Below, one piece after another: positions 7,300 to 13,836 of a stretch of 13,977 nt of DNA; the first letter of the stretch is position 1; each line of letters opens with the position of its first letter. This stretch comes from Myxococcales bacterium (lineage in GTDB: Bacteria; Myxococcota_A; Polyangia; Haliangiales; J016): the NCBI GenBank assembly GCA_014238595.1, contig JABAAV010000015.1:1-13977 (forward strand). Direction: 5' to 3'. The position numbers and the translations under genes are program-made. The notes beneath the pieces were generated by a model. The model saw nothing but the letters and a program-made list of their open reading frames with translations. It had not been told where the DNA came from and ran no database searches.

Positions 7300-7782
7300 A
7301 TGTCGAGAAGTTCGATACAGGTTGCGAATTGGTTTATAGAAAGATCAGAAAAACAACTAACAATAATGCAGTTGTTAAAACTGGCTTATATTACTCATGG
7401 GTTTAAAATGGCTTGCCATAATGATGAAACAAAAACACTCTTTGGGGACGATGTTGAAGCATGGAAATATGGACCCGTTATTCGAGAAATATATGACGGG
7501 TTTAAGGGGCAAGGAAGAGGAACTATTAAAATAATAGTAGCCTTATCTTCTGACTGCGAATCCGATTTCGATGCATCAGAATTGAAGATGCTAGATGCCA
7601 TATATAAGAGATACGGTGGCATGCCTGGGTTCTCTCTCTCTGCACTAACTCATGCAAAGGGCACGCCTTGGCATAAGGTATGGCATGAAATAGATGGTGG
7701 CAATGGGTTTGAAACTGTAATCCCTAACAAGATGATTAAAGATCATTTTCAATCGATATTGTATAGCGATGCAAAAGAGTGA
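7300..7782 (+). CDS. Panacea-domain (DUF4065 / SocA-like) protein, probable antitoxin
   Basis: 160 aa soluble protein covering one Panacea domain almost exactly. Landmarks: LTIMQLLKLAYITHGFKMA (20-38), the family's 'K.LKL.Y..HG' helix; LFGDDVEAWKYGPVIREIYD (47-66), the nearly invariant 'EAW.YGPV...(V/I)Y' core; and FSLSALTHAKGTPWHKVW (111-128), the 'LS..TH....PW...W' end motif. The family includes SocA of Caulobacter and phage GepA-like proteins. It has been shown to act as a promiscuous antitoxin domain neutralising many unrelated toxins, some of them small membrane proteins. GGAG (7286-7289) is 10 nt before the ATG. The 3' end overlaps the next gene by 14 bp, implying coupled synthesis as expected for a toxin-antitoxin pair. 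Its place within a transposon suggests cargo that rewards carriage. The domain call is firm; the antitoxin role is inferred from family and context. Confidence 0.85.
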   Translation: MSRSSIQVANWFIERSEKQLTIMQLLKLAYITHGFKMACHNDETKTLFGDDVEAWKYGPVIREIYDGFKGQGRGTIKIIVALSSDCESDFDASELKMLDAIYKRYGGMPGFSLSALTHAKGTPWHKVWHEIDGGNGFETVIPNKMIKDHFQSILYSDAKE

Positions 7783-8221
7783 TGTTGACAAGTTGGCGGA
7801 TACATTACCGACAAAAGATGATTCCGATGGACCTCCAAATATTGACAAGTTGGCGGATACATTACCGACAAAAGATGATTCCGATGGACATGGACCTCCA
7901 AATATAGCTGGCTCTTTTAAATCAAGCGAAGAATTATTGAGCCTCAAGGCACGGGAACAAGATTTAAAGGAAAGACAGAAATATGCACAGAGAATATTTC
8001 ACTTTCTTTGTGTTTATTGCTCTACTATCATAGTCTTTATTGTTGTTTTAACTCTGGTTATTATGTGTCGTTGCCCTGATAAGCTTGATGGGATCGTCCC
8101 TTATGTGCCTGTTGCATTGATTGCAACAATGCCTCCCTCGATGGTACTATTCGGGTGGTTTATACGTGGATTATTCAACGTAAAAATCGTAACAATCAAA
8201 GACAAATCTACCGATGGGTAA
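7769..8221 (+). CDS. Small two-TM membrane protein, candidate toxin paired with the Panacea protein
   Basis: 150 aa, no family recognised. The N-terminal 46 residues are acidic/polar and consist of two near-identical tandem units (DKLADTLPTKDDSDG...PPNI, about residues 6-25 and 25-46). A short charged helix with coiled-coil character follows (about 52-74, SSEELLSLKAREQDLKERQK), then two TM segments (about 78-99, FHFLCVYCSTIIVFIVVLTL, and 109-134, including VPVALIATMPPSMVLFGWFI) and a short basic tail. The start codon lies inside the end of the Panacea gene (14-bp overlap) without an evident Shine-Dalgarno, so translation is probably coupled. The stop TAA (8219-8221) lies within the right terminal repeat. 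Experimentally tested Panacea partners include membrane-damaging proteins with TM helices, so a membrane-acting toxin is plausible. A toxin-independent membrane protein, or a partner whose N-terminus the antitoxin binds, are alternatives. Confidence 0.7.
   Translation: MQKSDVDKLADTLPTKDDSDGPPNIDKLADTLPTKDDSDGHGPPNIAGSFKSSEELLSLKAREQDLKERQKYAQRIFHFLCVYCSTIIVFIVVLTLVIMCRCPDKLDGIVPYVPVALIATMPPSMVLFGWFIRGLFNVKIVTIKDKSTDG
7785..7904 (+). repeat. Two-copy tandem duplication (57 bp + 63 bp) within the passenger membrane-protein gene
   Basis: Copy 1 (7785-7841) and copy 2 (7842-7904) begin TTGACAAGTTGGCGGATACA and are identical base for base, apart from a 6-bp insertion (CATGGA, itself a micro-duplication of the adjoining ATGGAC stretch) near the end of copy 2. 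Both lengths are multiples of three, so the reading frame is kept. Complete identity at third-codon positions points to a recent event. Confidence 0.95.
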
Positions 8222-8238
8222 ACAGGTATATAGTTACC
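8215..8238 (-). repeat. Right terminal inverted repeat (24 bp)
   Basis: Exact reverse complement of 6131-6154. It contains the last codons and the TAA stop of the passenger membrane-protein gene (GGGTAA at 8216-8221). Confidence 0.92.
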
Positions 8239-8246
8239 TAAGATTT
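8239..8246. repeat. Right target-site duplication, TAAGATTT
   Basis: Direct repeat of 6123-6130 with one G/A difference, directly outside the right terminal repeat. Removing 6131-8246 would restore a spacer of about 120 bp between the molybdoenzyme and FKBP genes. Confidence 0.75.
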
Positions 8247-8326
8247 GACTGAATTTGTGATACTGCGTGTATGTTATGAATTTCGCTGTTTATTGATGGT
8301 TGTAGCGTCATATTTAGGATGAGTCA

Positions 8327-9019
8327 TTATTGAGGATCGCTATGAGGATCACTATAGCGATCGTCGGTCCAAGGATCAGCCGTATTTGAATAACCACGCA
8401 ATTCCCAAAAACCCAACGATTCTTCAGTGAGAAATTCAATAGCGGAGATCCATTTTGTCCCTTTCCATGCATAAAGCTGAGGTGTGATCATTCGCACAGG
8501 ACCGCCATGTTCATAAGATAGGGGTTGATTATCCACTTGATGAACCAACAACACATCAGAGTTTGTTGCATGCTCCAACGATAAGTTGGTGCTGTAGCCA
8601 TCGTATCCATGGCAAAGAACAAATTGGGCTTTTGGATCAGGGCAGGCAAGGGCAACGAGCTCTTTAAAGGGAACACCTTCCCAATGCAAATCAAAACGTG
8701 ACCATGTGGTTACACAATGAAAGTCACTTGTTTGTTGAATGTGTTTAAGTTGCTTGAATGCGTTCCATGATAATGTCTGTGGATATTTACAATGGCCTTT
8801 GAGCGTTAGTGACCATGTTTCTGTAGAGATTGTAGGACGAATGCCTAAATCTAAGACGGGCCATTTTTTTGTCTCATGTTGTCCTGGTGGGAGTTTAGAT
8901 TTGACCGATTCGTTGGAAGATTCATCTAAATCGGAGGTATCCGAATCGGTGTGTTTTTGTGAAACGACACGTGCCATGCGATTTAATCTCGAACGAACAA
9001 TACGATCAGTGGAGGTCAT
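8327..9019 (-). CDS. Cytoplasmic sulfite-oxidase-like molybdopterin-dependent oxidoreductase
   Basis: 230 aa consisting of a sulfite-oxidase/MsrP-type molybdopterin-binding domain (about 43-215) behind an acidic, Ser/Asp-rich N-terminal stretch (about 20-40). PPGQHETKKWPVLDLGIRP (44-62) is the typical opening of the short 'sulfite oxidase-like' proteins. DFHCVTTWSRFD (99-110) supplies the predicted Mo-ligand Cys102. VPFKEL (116-121), HGYDGYSTNLSLEHA (137-151), YEHGGPVRMITPQLYAWKGTKW (169-190) and GFWELRGYSNTADPW (203-217) complete the fold, including the cofactor-contacting HGGPVR and KWI segments. There is no Tat signal and no dimerisation or heme domain, so it is expected to be soluble in the cytoplasm; the substrate is unknown. 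The last eight codons contain a 12-nt micro-repeat (SDPH/SDPQ). It starts 13 bp after the stop of the surface-protein gene and is likely cotranscribed with it. A palindrome, TGTGATCACA (9019-9028), overlaps the first base of the start codon. Confidence 0.85.
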   Translation of the reverse strand: MTSTDRIVRSRLNRMARVVSQKHTDSDTSDLDESSNESVKSKLPPGQHETKKWPVLDLGIRPTISTETWSLTLKGHCKYPQTLSWNAFKQLKHIQQTSDFHCVTTWSRFDLHWEGVPFKELVALACPDPKAQFVLCHGYDGYSTNLSLEHATNSDVLLVHQVDNQPLSYEHGGPVRMITPQLYAWKGTKWISAIEFLTEESLGFWELRGYSNTADPWTDDRYSDPHSDPQ

Positions 9020-9032
9020 GTGATCACAAGAT

Positions 9033-11141
9033 TTAATTAATTCCAGATTGAGAAATATGAGGTGGGATCAAGAAAAATACATTATGACTGCTCAATGGTG
9101 AGCCATTGCCTAAAACAGAAATATGCATTTGGAATACTTGAGGTTCCGTTGTTGATGGCGTCGTGATGTTGGTTGGAACTGGGATGAGATCCCAGCAGAT
9201 CTGTGTTCCTGCTCTCAATGAAAGTATTGTATCGTCAATGCCATCATTGTTCGTATCTTGAACATCGACATTGGCACAATTTTCTCCAGTGGTGTTGATG
9301 ACAAGTCTTGATAAAAATTGAAAGGGATCTTGTCCATTTGAGGAGACATTAGATATTTCTGTGGTGATGGTGAGATTAAGTTCGTGAGACAGTTTGAGAA
9401 TGGCCGATGACGTCTGATCAATGATCATATCATCCAAGGCTTGGTAGACAAACGGTTCTCCAGATTGATCAACTGATTCTGCTGCAATACCTATTTGACG
9501 CGCTAATTGCTCTGTTGAAGGGGTTCCAGAGCTGTCTTCATTGGACACTAATGCAATAAACTCTATTTGTTTTTCTTGTAAAACTTGCCCTGCGGTATTG
9601 ATCGTGAAGTTGTTACATTCTGAGCCAGAGCATTGATTATTGGCATCGGTGATTTGCATCAAAATACGGATAGAATCTTCGCGAAATCCAGGACAACCTA
9701 TACCTGTAGTCGTGCAGTTTTTGTTGAATCTATTGGGACATAATTCAGGCTTTGCAATACAAATGATCGGTTGAATAGGTGCCTCTGAACCGCCAGAACC
9801 TGTGTATGGAATGGCGTTGGCAGTCTCTTGTGGGTCGGCTTGTAAAGATTGAATGTTGTAGTATGTGTTGAGATCATTCCATCGACCAACTCCAGTCCAT
9901 AGACTAGGAATGCAGCCATCACCTTCCACAGGGTTTTCAATACATTGTTGATCAAGACAGACACAGGGTTGGTCACCACAAGATTGTTCAGCACATTCTG
10001 TATTATTGCTGCAAGGAATCATTGTGTGGTGACATTCCAACGATTGAATAATTTGTGGAATTTGACGACGTAATGCATCTAATTCTCCATGCATTGAACC
10101 TGTAGTATCAAAGGATAGATAAATATCGGCTTTGTTGATATTTGTTGAAAAAGGGAGGACATCTCGATTGGGTGATGTAAGTTGTTCATAAGGAATGAGG
10201 AAATAGAAATCACCTTGAGCACGAGGATTATCATTGCTATCCAATGGATCTGTTTTAGCAACGACTTCAATCAAATCAGAGACACCATCACTGTCAGAAT
10301 CAGATTGCGTTGATGATGTTTCTTGACCATTTTGTTTACCATTACAGTTTAGATCTTCATCGAAATCGGCAATGCCATCATTGTCAGAATCAATATCTTG
10401 GATGTTGTATTGGCCATCGTTGTCTGAGTCTAATGGTTGTGTATTGAGATCGTCATCGCCAGCTTCATGATGATCCTTAATGCAATCGTTGTCAGAATCA
10501 AGATCAAGATAGGAGGGAATTCCATCTTCATCGAGATCACTCAGACCTTCATCAATGTCACCAATCGTATCGTTATCTGAATCAGTATCTTGAAAATCAG
10601 CGAGCCCATCATCATCAGAATCAAGGGGTATAGCACCATCATCCCCTATTTCTTGATTATCAGGAAGGTTGTCGCCATCATCATCGTTATCATAGGCATT
10701 GAGCAGACCATCTCCATCAAGATCACCGATGAGTTCCATGGCATCACCAATGCCATTATCGTCTGAATCAGTATCAAGAAAATCGGGTATACCATCCCCA
10801 TCTGAATCAATCGGGGGCGTGTTGAGGTCACTATCACCTGCTTCATCTCTATCTAAATGACCATCCCCATCTGAATCATCATCAGTTTCATTGCTACGTC
10901 CATCATTATCTTTGTCATTGTCGATCTCATTGTCATGCCGTTCATGCTTATCAGCAATGGTATCATTGTCACTGTCGGAGAGGGCTTGAGTCGCTGATGA
11001 AGGCGGTGGCAATGTAGAACCTGTGGCATTTGTGGCATCTTTAGGATCAATAGGATCTAATGTTGAGCAGGTCAGTGTAGAAAAGATACAACATAGACTA
11101 ATCACAATGGCTAATGTGTGTTTGGTTATGATTCGGATCAT
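9033..11141 (-). CDS. Surface protein with TSP type-3 Ca-binding repeats and von Willebrand A domain
   Basis: 702 aa exported protein. Signal peptide (1-24) ends at STLTC, so Cys25 may be lipidated; Thr at -1 makes the lipobox atypical. Residues 55-304 are a long run of thrombospondin type-3-like units (DSDNDTIAD, DSDGDGIPDFLDTDSDDNG, DSDNDGIADFDEDLNCNGKQ and so on), about 10-12 Asp-rich calcium-binding loops forming a stiff, acidic stalk. A VWA domain follows (about 338-590): ADIYLSFDTTGSM with the MIDAS-type DxTxS at 345-349, LMQITDAN (494-501) and IEFIALVS (526-533). Between the first strand and the rest sits a Cys-rich insert (Cys370, 377, 383, 388, 393, 395, 400, 410), a disulfide knot common in myxobacterial surface proteins. 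The C-terminal part (about 590-700) is beta-rich. A role in adhesion or cell-surface recognition is inferred. No Shine-Dalgarno was noted; the ATG is followed directly by the signal peptide. Confidence 0.85.
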   Translation of the reverse strand: MIRIITKHTLAIVISLCCIFSTLTCSTLDPIDPKDATNATGSTLPPPSSATQALSDSDNDTIADKHERHDNEIDNDKDNDGRSNETDDDSDGDGHLDRDEAGDSDLNTPPIDSDGDGIPDFLDTDSDDNGIGDAMELIGDLDGDGLLNAYDNDDDGDNLPDNQEIGDDGAIPLDSDDDGLADFQDTDSDNDTIGDIDEGLSDLDEDGIPSYLDLDSDNDCIKDHHEAGDDDLNTQPLDSDNDGQYNIQDIDSDNDGIADFDEDLNCNGKQNGQETSSTQSDSDSDGVSDLIEVVAKTDPLDSNDNPRAQGDFYFLIPYEQLTSPNRDVLPFSTNINKADIYLSFDTTGSMHGELDALRRQIPQIIQSLECHHTMIPCSNNTECAEQSCGDQPCVCLDQQCIENPVEGDGCIPSLWTGVGRWNDLNTYYNIQSLQADPQETANAIPYTGSGGSEAPIQPIICIAKPELCPNRFNKNCTTTGIGCPGFREDSIRILMQITDANNQCSGSECNNFTINTAGQVLQEKQIEFIALVSNEDSSGTPSTEQLARQIGIAAESVDQSGEPFVYQALDDMIIDQTSSAILKLSHELNLTITTEISNVSSNGQDPFQFLSRLVINTTGENCANVDVQDTNNDGIDDTILSLRAGTQICWDLIPVPTNITTPSTTEPQVFQMHISVLGNGSPLSSHNVFFLIPPHISQSGIN
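10230..10979 (-). repeat. Asp-rich TSP3 repeat-coding tract
   Basis: About 750 bp encoding residues 55-304 of the surface protein. On the upper strand it shows as recurring, diverged TCA/ATC-rich words such as GAATCA, CATCATC and TGTCAGAATCA, each the complement of GAT/GAC/TCT codons. The units vary in length and sequence, so this is an old protein repeat array rather than a recent DNA expansion. Confidence 0.8.
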
Positions 11142-11185
11142 GTCTCTTAACAGTAGGCTTGAATTGAATAGACGGTGTATGAAAT

Positions 11186-11220
11186 GTCTTTATAGATAGC
11201 TAAAAAGCGTCTATAAAGAC
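11186..11220. promoter_or_regulatory. Hairpin / inverted repeat upstream of the surface-protein gene
   Basis: The arms GTCTTTATAGA (11186-11196) and TCTATAAAGAC (11210-11220) are perfectly complementary over 11 bp, with an inner GCT/AGC pairing around an AAAA loop. Neither strand has a T-run after the stem, so it is not a standard terminator. It sits 45 bp before the leftward start codon, suiting a 5'-UTR structure or an operator. The CTTTATA half-site recurs in the palindrome at 11288-11299. Confidence 0.5.
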
Positions 11221-11314
11221 GCGAATTGATTGATAGTCTGATTGGTTCATGTCATTAAATCTGATAGCGATATGATTCAATAGTTTGCTTTATATAAAGT
11301 AGACAACGTATGAG

Positions 11315-11436
11315 TATCAGTGTTTTATATCAGTGTTTTTGAGTGGCTTATTGGAGAATTGTGCATGTCTGACTGATATGCACACAAAGATAAAGTCACT
11401 ATATCACAATGAACAACAGAGTAGTATCAGTATTTT
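11315..11436 (+). repeat. Three copies of a 12-bp motif, TATCAGT(G/A)TTTT
   Basis: Copies at 11315-11326 and 11328-11339 (13-bp offset, both TATCAGTGTTTT) and 11425-11436 (TATCAGTATTTT). All three are in the same orientation, within 190 bp of the carboxyltransferase start. Spacing of the first two is a little over one helical turn. Possible regulator-binding sites; no matching regulator is identifiable in the window. Confidence 0.5.
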
Positions 11437-11501
11437 GACTGACCCGAGCGTATGTATTTTTGTTGTAAAAAAAAATCAAAAAAACACCAAGGAATCAAAT
11501 A

Positions 11502-13226
11502 ATGGCACATATCCCTTTGATACGCATTGGATCTTCAAAAAACACCCTACTTCACAGGGATAAATTGATCCAATATAAAAATAGCAATGATGTGTTGGAC
11601 AAGAATCTACTCAAAAAGCAAGTCCATGTTAAACAAGGTTGGGGAAAAAAATATCACGATCGCATTGTTCAAAAAAACAAATTAACCACAAGAACCCGCA
11701 TCGATCTTCTTAAAGATGAAGACACTGAATTTTATGAGATAGGTATGTTTGTTAATGATGGGATTGTTTTCCAAGGCAATCTTCGATCCCCTGCCGCTGG
11801 TGTCATTACAGGGATGCTTCATATCCATGGTCGATGGTGTATTGTGATTGCTAATGATAATACCGTAGCCTCAGGATCGTGGTGGCCTAATACACCTGAA
11901 AAAATTATACGCGCACAAACGATTGCGTTACGGTTACATGTACCAGTCATTTATTTGGTGGATTGTAGTGGGTTGTTTTTACCCGAACAGGCACGAAGTT
12001 TCCCCGGGGCACGTGGTGCGGGTCATATTTTCAAAAAAAACAGTGAACTTAGTGCTTATGGGATTCCACAAATCGCAGGTGTTTTTGGAGATTGTATTGC
12101 TGGTGGAGGATATATGCCGATCATTAGCGACAAGGTTTACATGACTGAAAATGCCTATATGGTTATTGCAGGTGGTGCTTTAATCAAAGGTGCTAAAGGA
12201 CAAGAAGTCACATCGCATAGTATTGGTAATTCGAGTGTCCATGTGGAGATATCCGGTTGTGCTGATGAATGTGTGTCGGATGATGAAGCGTTACTTCTTG
12301 CTATTCGTAAAGACATTCATGCATTACCAACATCTGCGATATCCTATTATCAAAACAAACAAACACCGATGGTGCCACATTATGATGTGAACGATCTTGC
12401 AGAGATTGTGCCTTCTGATCCACGCATTGCTTATGATGCGATGCAACTGCTCGCGCGTCTTTGTGATGACAGTTTGTTTTGGGAAATTTTACCGGAAAAA
12501 GGGCAAGAAGTTATTTGTGGCGTTGGGCGCCTCAACGGACTTCCTGTCGGGATGATTATCAATCGACAAGGATTGATCTGCGATAGTGCACGGCAAAACA
12601 AGAAATGTCCTGGTGGCATTTTATATCGAGATGGCATTGCGAAAATGAGTTTATTTAGTCGCGCATGTAACAGTGATGGATTGCCTATAATTTGGTTTCA
12701 AGATATTGCTGGATTTGATATTGGACCCGAAGCTGAACGACAAGGACTGCTTGGTTATGGCTCAAATTTAATTTACACCAATAGTATGAATGATACGCCT
12801 ATGTTTACGGTATTGCTTCGTAAAGCTTCAGGTGCAGGTTATTATGCCATGGAAGGTATGCCGTATGATCCCGTGATTCAGCTTTCTACAACGATGGCAA
12901 GACAGAGCGTTATGGATGGTCGAACGCTTGCTATTGCAACTTATCGCACTAAATTAGATGAGCAATTTCGTATTAAAACAACTGATCCTAAAGAGCGCGC
13001 GATCATTGAAAAAGGTATGAAAAAGATTGAAGAACAAATCGATGCCGATATGGATCCGTATGCTGCAGCAAGTCGTATGGATACCGATGAAATTATTTCG
13101 ATTTGTTCATTACGATCATGGTTAACTGTTTTTGTGGAAATGAGTTATCAATCTATAGGGCATCGACGTATTAAAAATCCGCGTATTTGGAGTTTGCATG
13201 ATATTGCGGCTTTATGGAAAAATTAA
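11502..13226 (+). CDS. Acyl-CoA carboxyltransferase, glutaconyl-CoA decarboxylase alpha-like
   Basis: 574 aa, matching the approximately 587-aa length and two crotonase-fold halves of GcdA-type carboxyltransferases. The N-half has a WWPNTPEKIIRAQTIAL helix, IYLVDCSGLFLPEQ (150-163), the RSFPGARGAGHIF loop (165-177), IPQIAGVFGDCIAGGGYMP (188-206, with the GGGY oxyanion/acyl-CoA site at 201-204) and GGALIKGAKGQEV (224-236). The C-half has VICGVGRLNGLPVGMIINRQ, then PIIWFQDIAGFDIGPEAERQ, then LLRKASGAGYYAMEG, the second active-site loop. In the family this subunit moves CO2 between a biotin carrier and an acyl-CoA (glutaconyl-, methylcrotonyl- or related CoA). No biotin carrier, biotin carboxylase or GcdB membrane pump is next to it, so direction and partner are unknown. 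AAGGA 8 nt upstream supports the ATG used. It overlaps the convergent EVE gene by 4 bp at a shared TTAA. Confidence 0.85.
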   Translation: MAHIPLIRIGSSKNTLLHRDKLIQYKNSNDVLDKNLLKKQVHVKQGWGKKYHDRIVQKNKLTTRTRIDLLKDEDTEFYEIGMFVNDGIVFQGNLRSPAAGVITGMLHIHGRWCIVIANDNTVASGSWWPNTPEKIIRAQTIALRLHVPVIYLVDCSGLFLPEQARSFPGARGAGHIFKKNSELSAYGIPQIAGVFGDCIAGGGYMPIISDKVYMTENAYMVIAGGALIKGAKGQEVTSHSIGNSSVHVEISGCADECVSDDEALLLAIRKDIHALPTSAISYYQNKQTPMVPHYDVNDLAEIVPSDPRIAYDAMQLLARLCDDSLFWEILPEKGQEVICGVGRLNGLPVGMIINRQGLICDSARQNKKCPGGILYRDGIAKMSLFSRACNSDGLPIIWFQDIAGFDIGPEAERQGLLGYGSNLIYTNSMNDTPMFTVLLRKASGAGYYAMEGMPYDPVIQLSTTMARQSVMDGRTLAIATYRTKLDEQFRIKTTDPKERAIIEKGMKKIEEQIDADMDPYAAASRMDTDEIISICSLRSWLTVFVEMSYQSIGHRRIKNPRIWSLHDIAALWKN

Positions 13227-13687
13227 GCATCTGCCATGCAAAGAATTTCTTCAAATTCTTTGGCAAGAACGGGTTGTACAGAAAGGCGTGAACCTTTTTG
13301 AACGACTTTCATGGAAGACAGTTTAATGTTTTTTTTAATGTCGTTGAGTGAGATAATGCGTTTAAATTGTCGTACAAATTGTATGTCGACATGAATCCAT
13401 GTGGGATGATTTGGGTTGCTTTTGGGATCAAAATATTTGCTCTCAGGGTCAAAGGCTGATTGATCAGGGTACCCTTCTTGGCAAACTTTAGCGAGTCCAA
13501 CAATTCCAGGAGGCTTAGCATTGGAATGATAAAATAAGACCAAGTCACCACATTTCATATCATCACGCATAAAGTTACGTGCTTGATAATTACGCACACC
13601 ATCCCAATATGTTTTTTTATCACGTTTGAGATCTGAGATAGAGTAAGCGGATGGTTCACTTTTCATGAGCCAATATTGGATTGCCAT
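13223..13687 (-). CDS. EVE-domain protein (Thy28-like)
   Basis: 154 aa, a single EVE domain from end to end. YWLMKSEPSAYSISDL (5-20) is the canonical opening. WDGVRNYQARNFMRDDMKCG (28-47) forms the signature ligand-pocket segment, LVLFYHSN (49-56) and PPGIVGLAKV (59-68) the core strands, and HPTWIHVDIQFV (93-104) and SRLSVQPV (133-140) the rest. EVE domains belong to the PUA-like fold and bind modified bases in DNA or RNA; in bacteria the housekeeping form is widespread and its exact role unsettled. It stands alone, not next to a nuclease, so there is no sign of a restriction function. No Shine-Dalgarno is visible before the ATG. It is convergent with the carboxyltransferase gene and divergent from the PuuD-like gene. 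Confidence 0.9.
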   Translation of the reverse strand: MAIQYWLMKSEPSAYSISDLKRDKKTYWDGVRNYQARNFMRDDMKCGDLVLFYHSNAKPPGIVGLAKVCQEGYPDQSAFDPESKYFDPKSNPNHPTWIHVDIQFVRQFKRIISLNDIKKNIKLSSMKVVQKGSRLSVQPVLAKEFEEILCMADA

Positions 13688-13836
13688 TGTGCGACAGATA
13701 GTATCACAAAAAGAGGCATGGCAATGGATGAAATGGGCGTATATTGATGAGGTTCTTGCTTTATCGATAAGGGTTTGATAAGAGCAGAGCTGTTTTAACC
13801 CATGGAAACATAACTATTTAAAAGGAGTTGTTCATT

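Larger units (their letters stand above)
6131..8238. mobile_element. IS1595-family (ISXO2-like) transposon with a two-gene passenger module, 2108 bp
   Basis: Both ends carry perfect 24-bp inverted repeats starting GGTAACTATATACCTGTTTA (6131-6154 and 8215-8238), bounded by 8-bp near-identical direct repeats. Inside are two divergent transcription units separated by a 112-bp control region. Leftward are a frameshifted IS1595-type transposase and a 41-aa mini-protein. Rightward are a Panacea-domain protein and a two-TM membrane protein. A plain IS1595-type element would be about 1 kb with a single transposase gene; the extra 0.9 kb here is passenger DNA, a layout known for this family. The passenger genes use AGA for many arginines while the neighbouring chromosomal genes use mostly CGT/CGA, consistent with foreign origin. 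Almost no non-coding sequence is left: 6 bp between the mini-protein stop and the left repeat, and the right-hand stop lies inside the right repeat. Confidence 0.9.
11142..11501. promoter_or_regulatory. 360-bp divergent intergenic region
   Basis: Lies between the surface-protein gene (leftward) and the carboxyltransferase gene (rightward). It contains a strong hairpin (11186-11220), a palindrome CTTTATATAAAG (11288-11299) and three copies of TATCAGT(G/A)TTTT (11315, 11328, 11425). A run of nine A (11466-11474) precedes the ribosome site AAGGA (11489-11493), which lies 8 nt from the carboxyltransferase ATG. No convincing sigma-70 promoter pair could be fixed by eye, and no RNA gene was recognised. 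Confidence 0.5.

Noticed and set aside
9019..9028. TGTGATCACA as a CRP-type binding site
   Set aside because: A CRP site needs about 6 bp between TGTGA and TCACA; here the halves touch, and the location at a start codon within a likely operon is not promoter-like.
10230..10979. CRISPR-like or recent DNA repeat array
   Set aside because: The repeating words come from Asp/Ser-rich TSP3 codons; units differ in length and sequence and there are no constant repeats with unique spacers.
11333..11563. 76-codon ORF in front of the carboxyltransferase gene
   Set aside because: It overlaps the true start in another frame, begins inside the 12-bp motif repeat and has no coding character or ribosome site.
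13223..13687. EVE protein as part of a modified-base defence system
   Set aside because: It is a stand-alone EVE domain with no nuclease or helicase partner nearby, matching the common housekeeping form.
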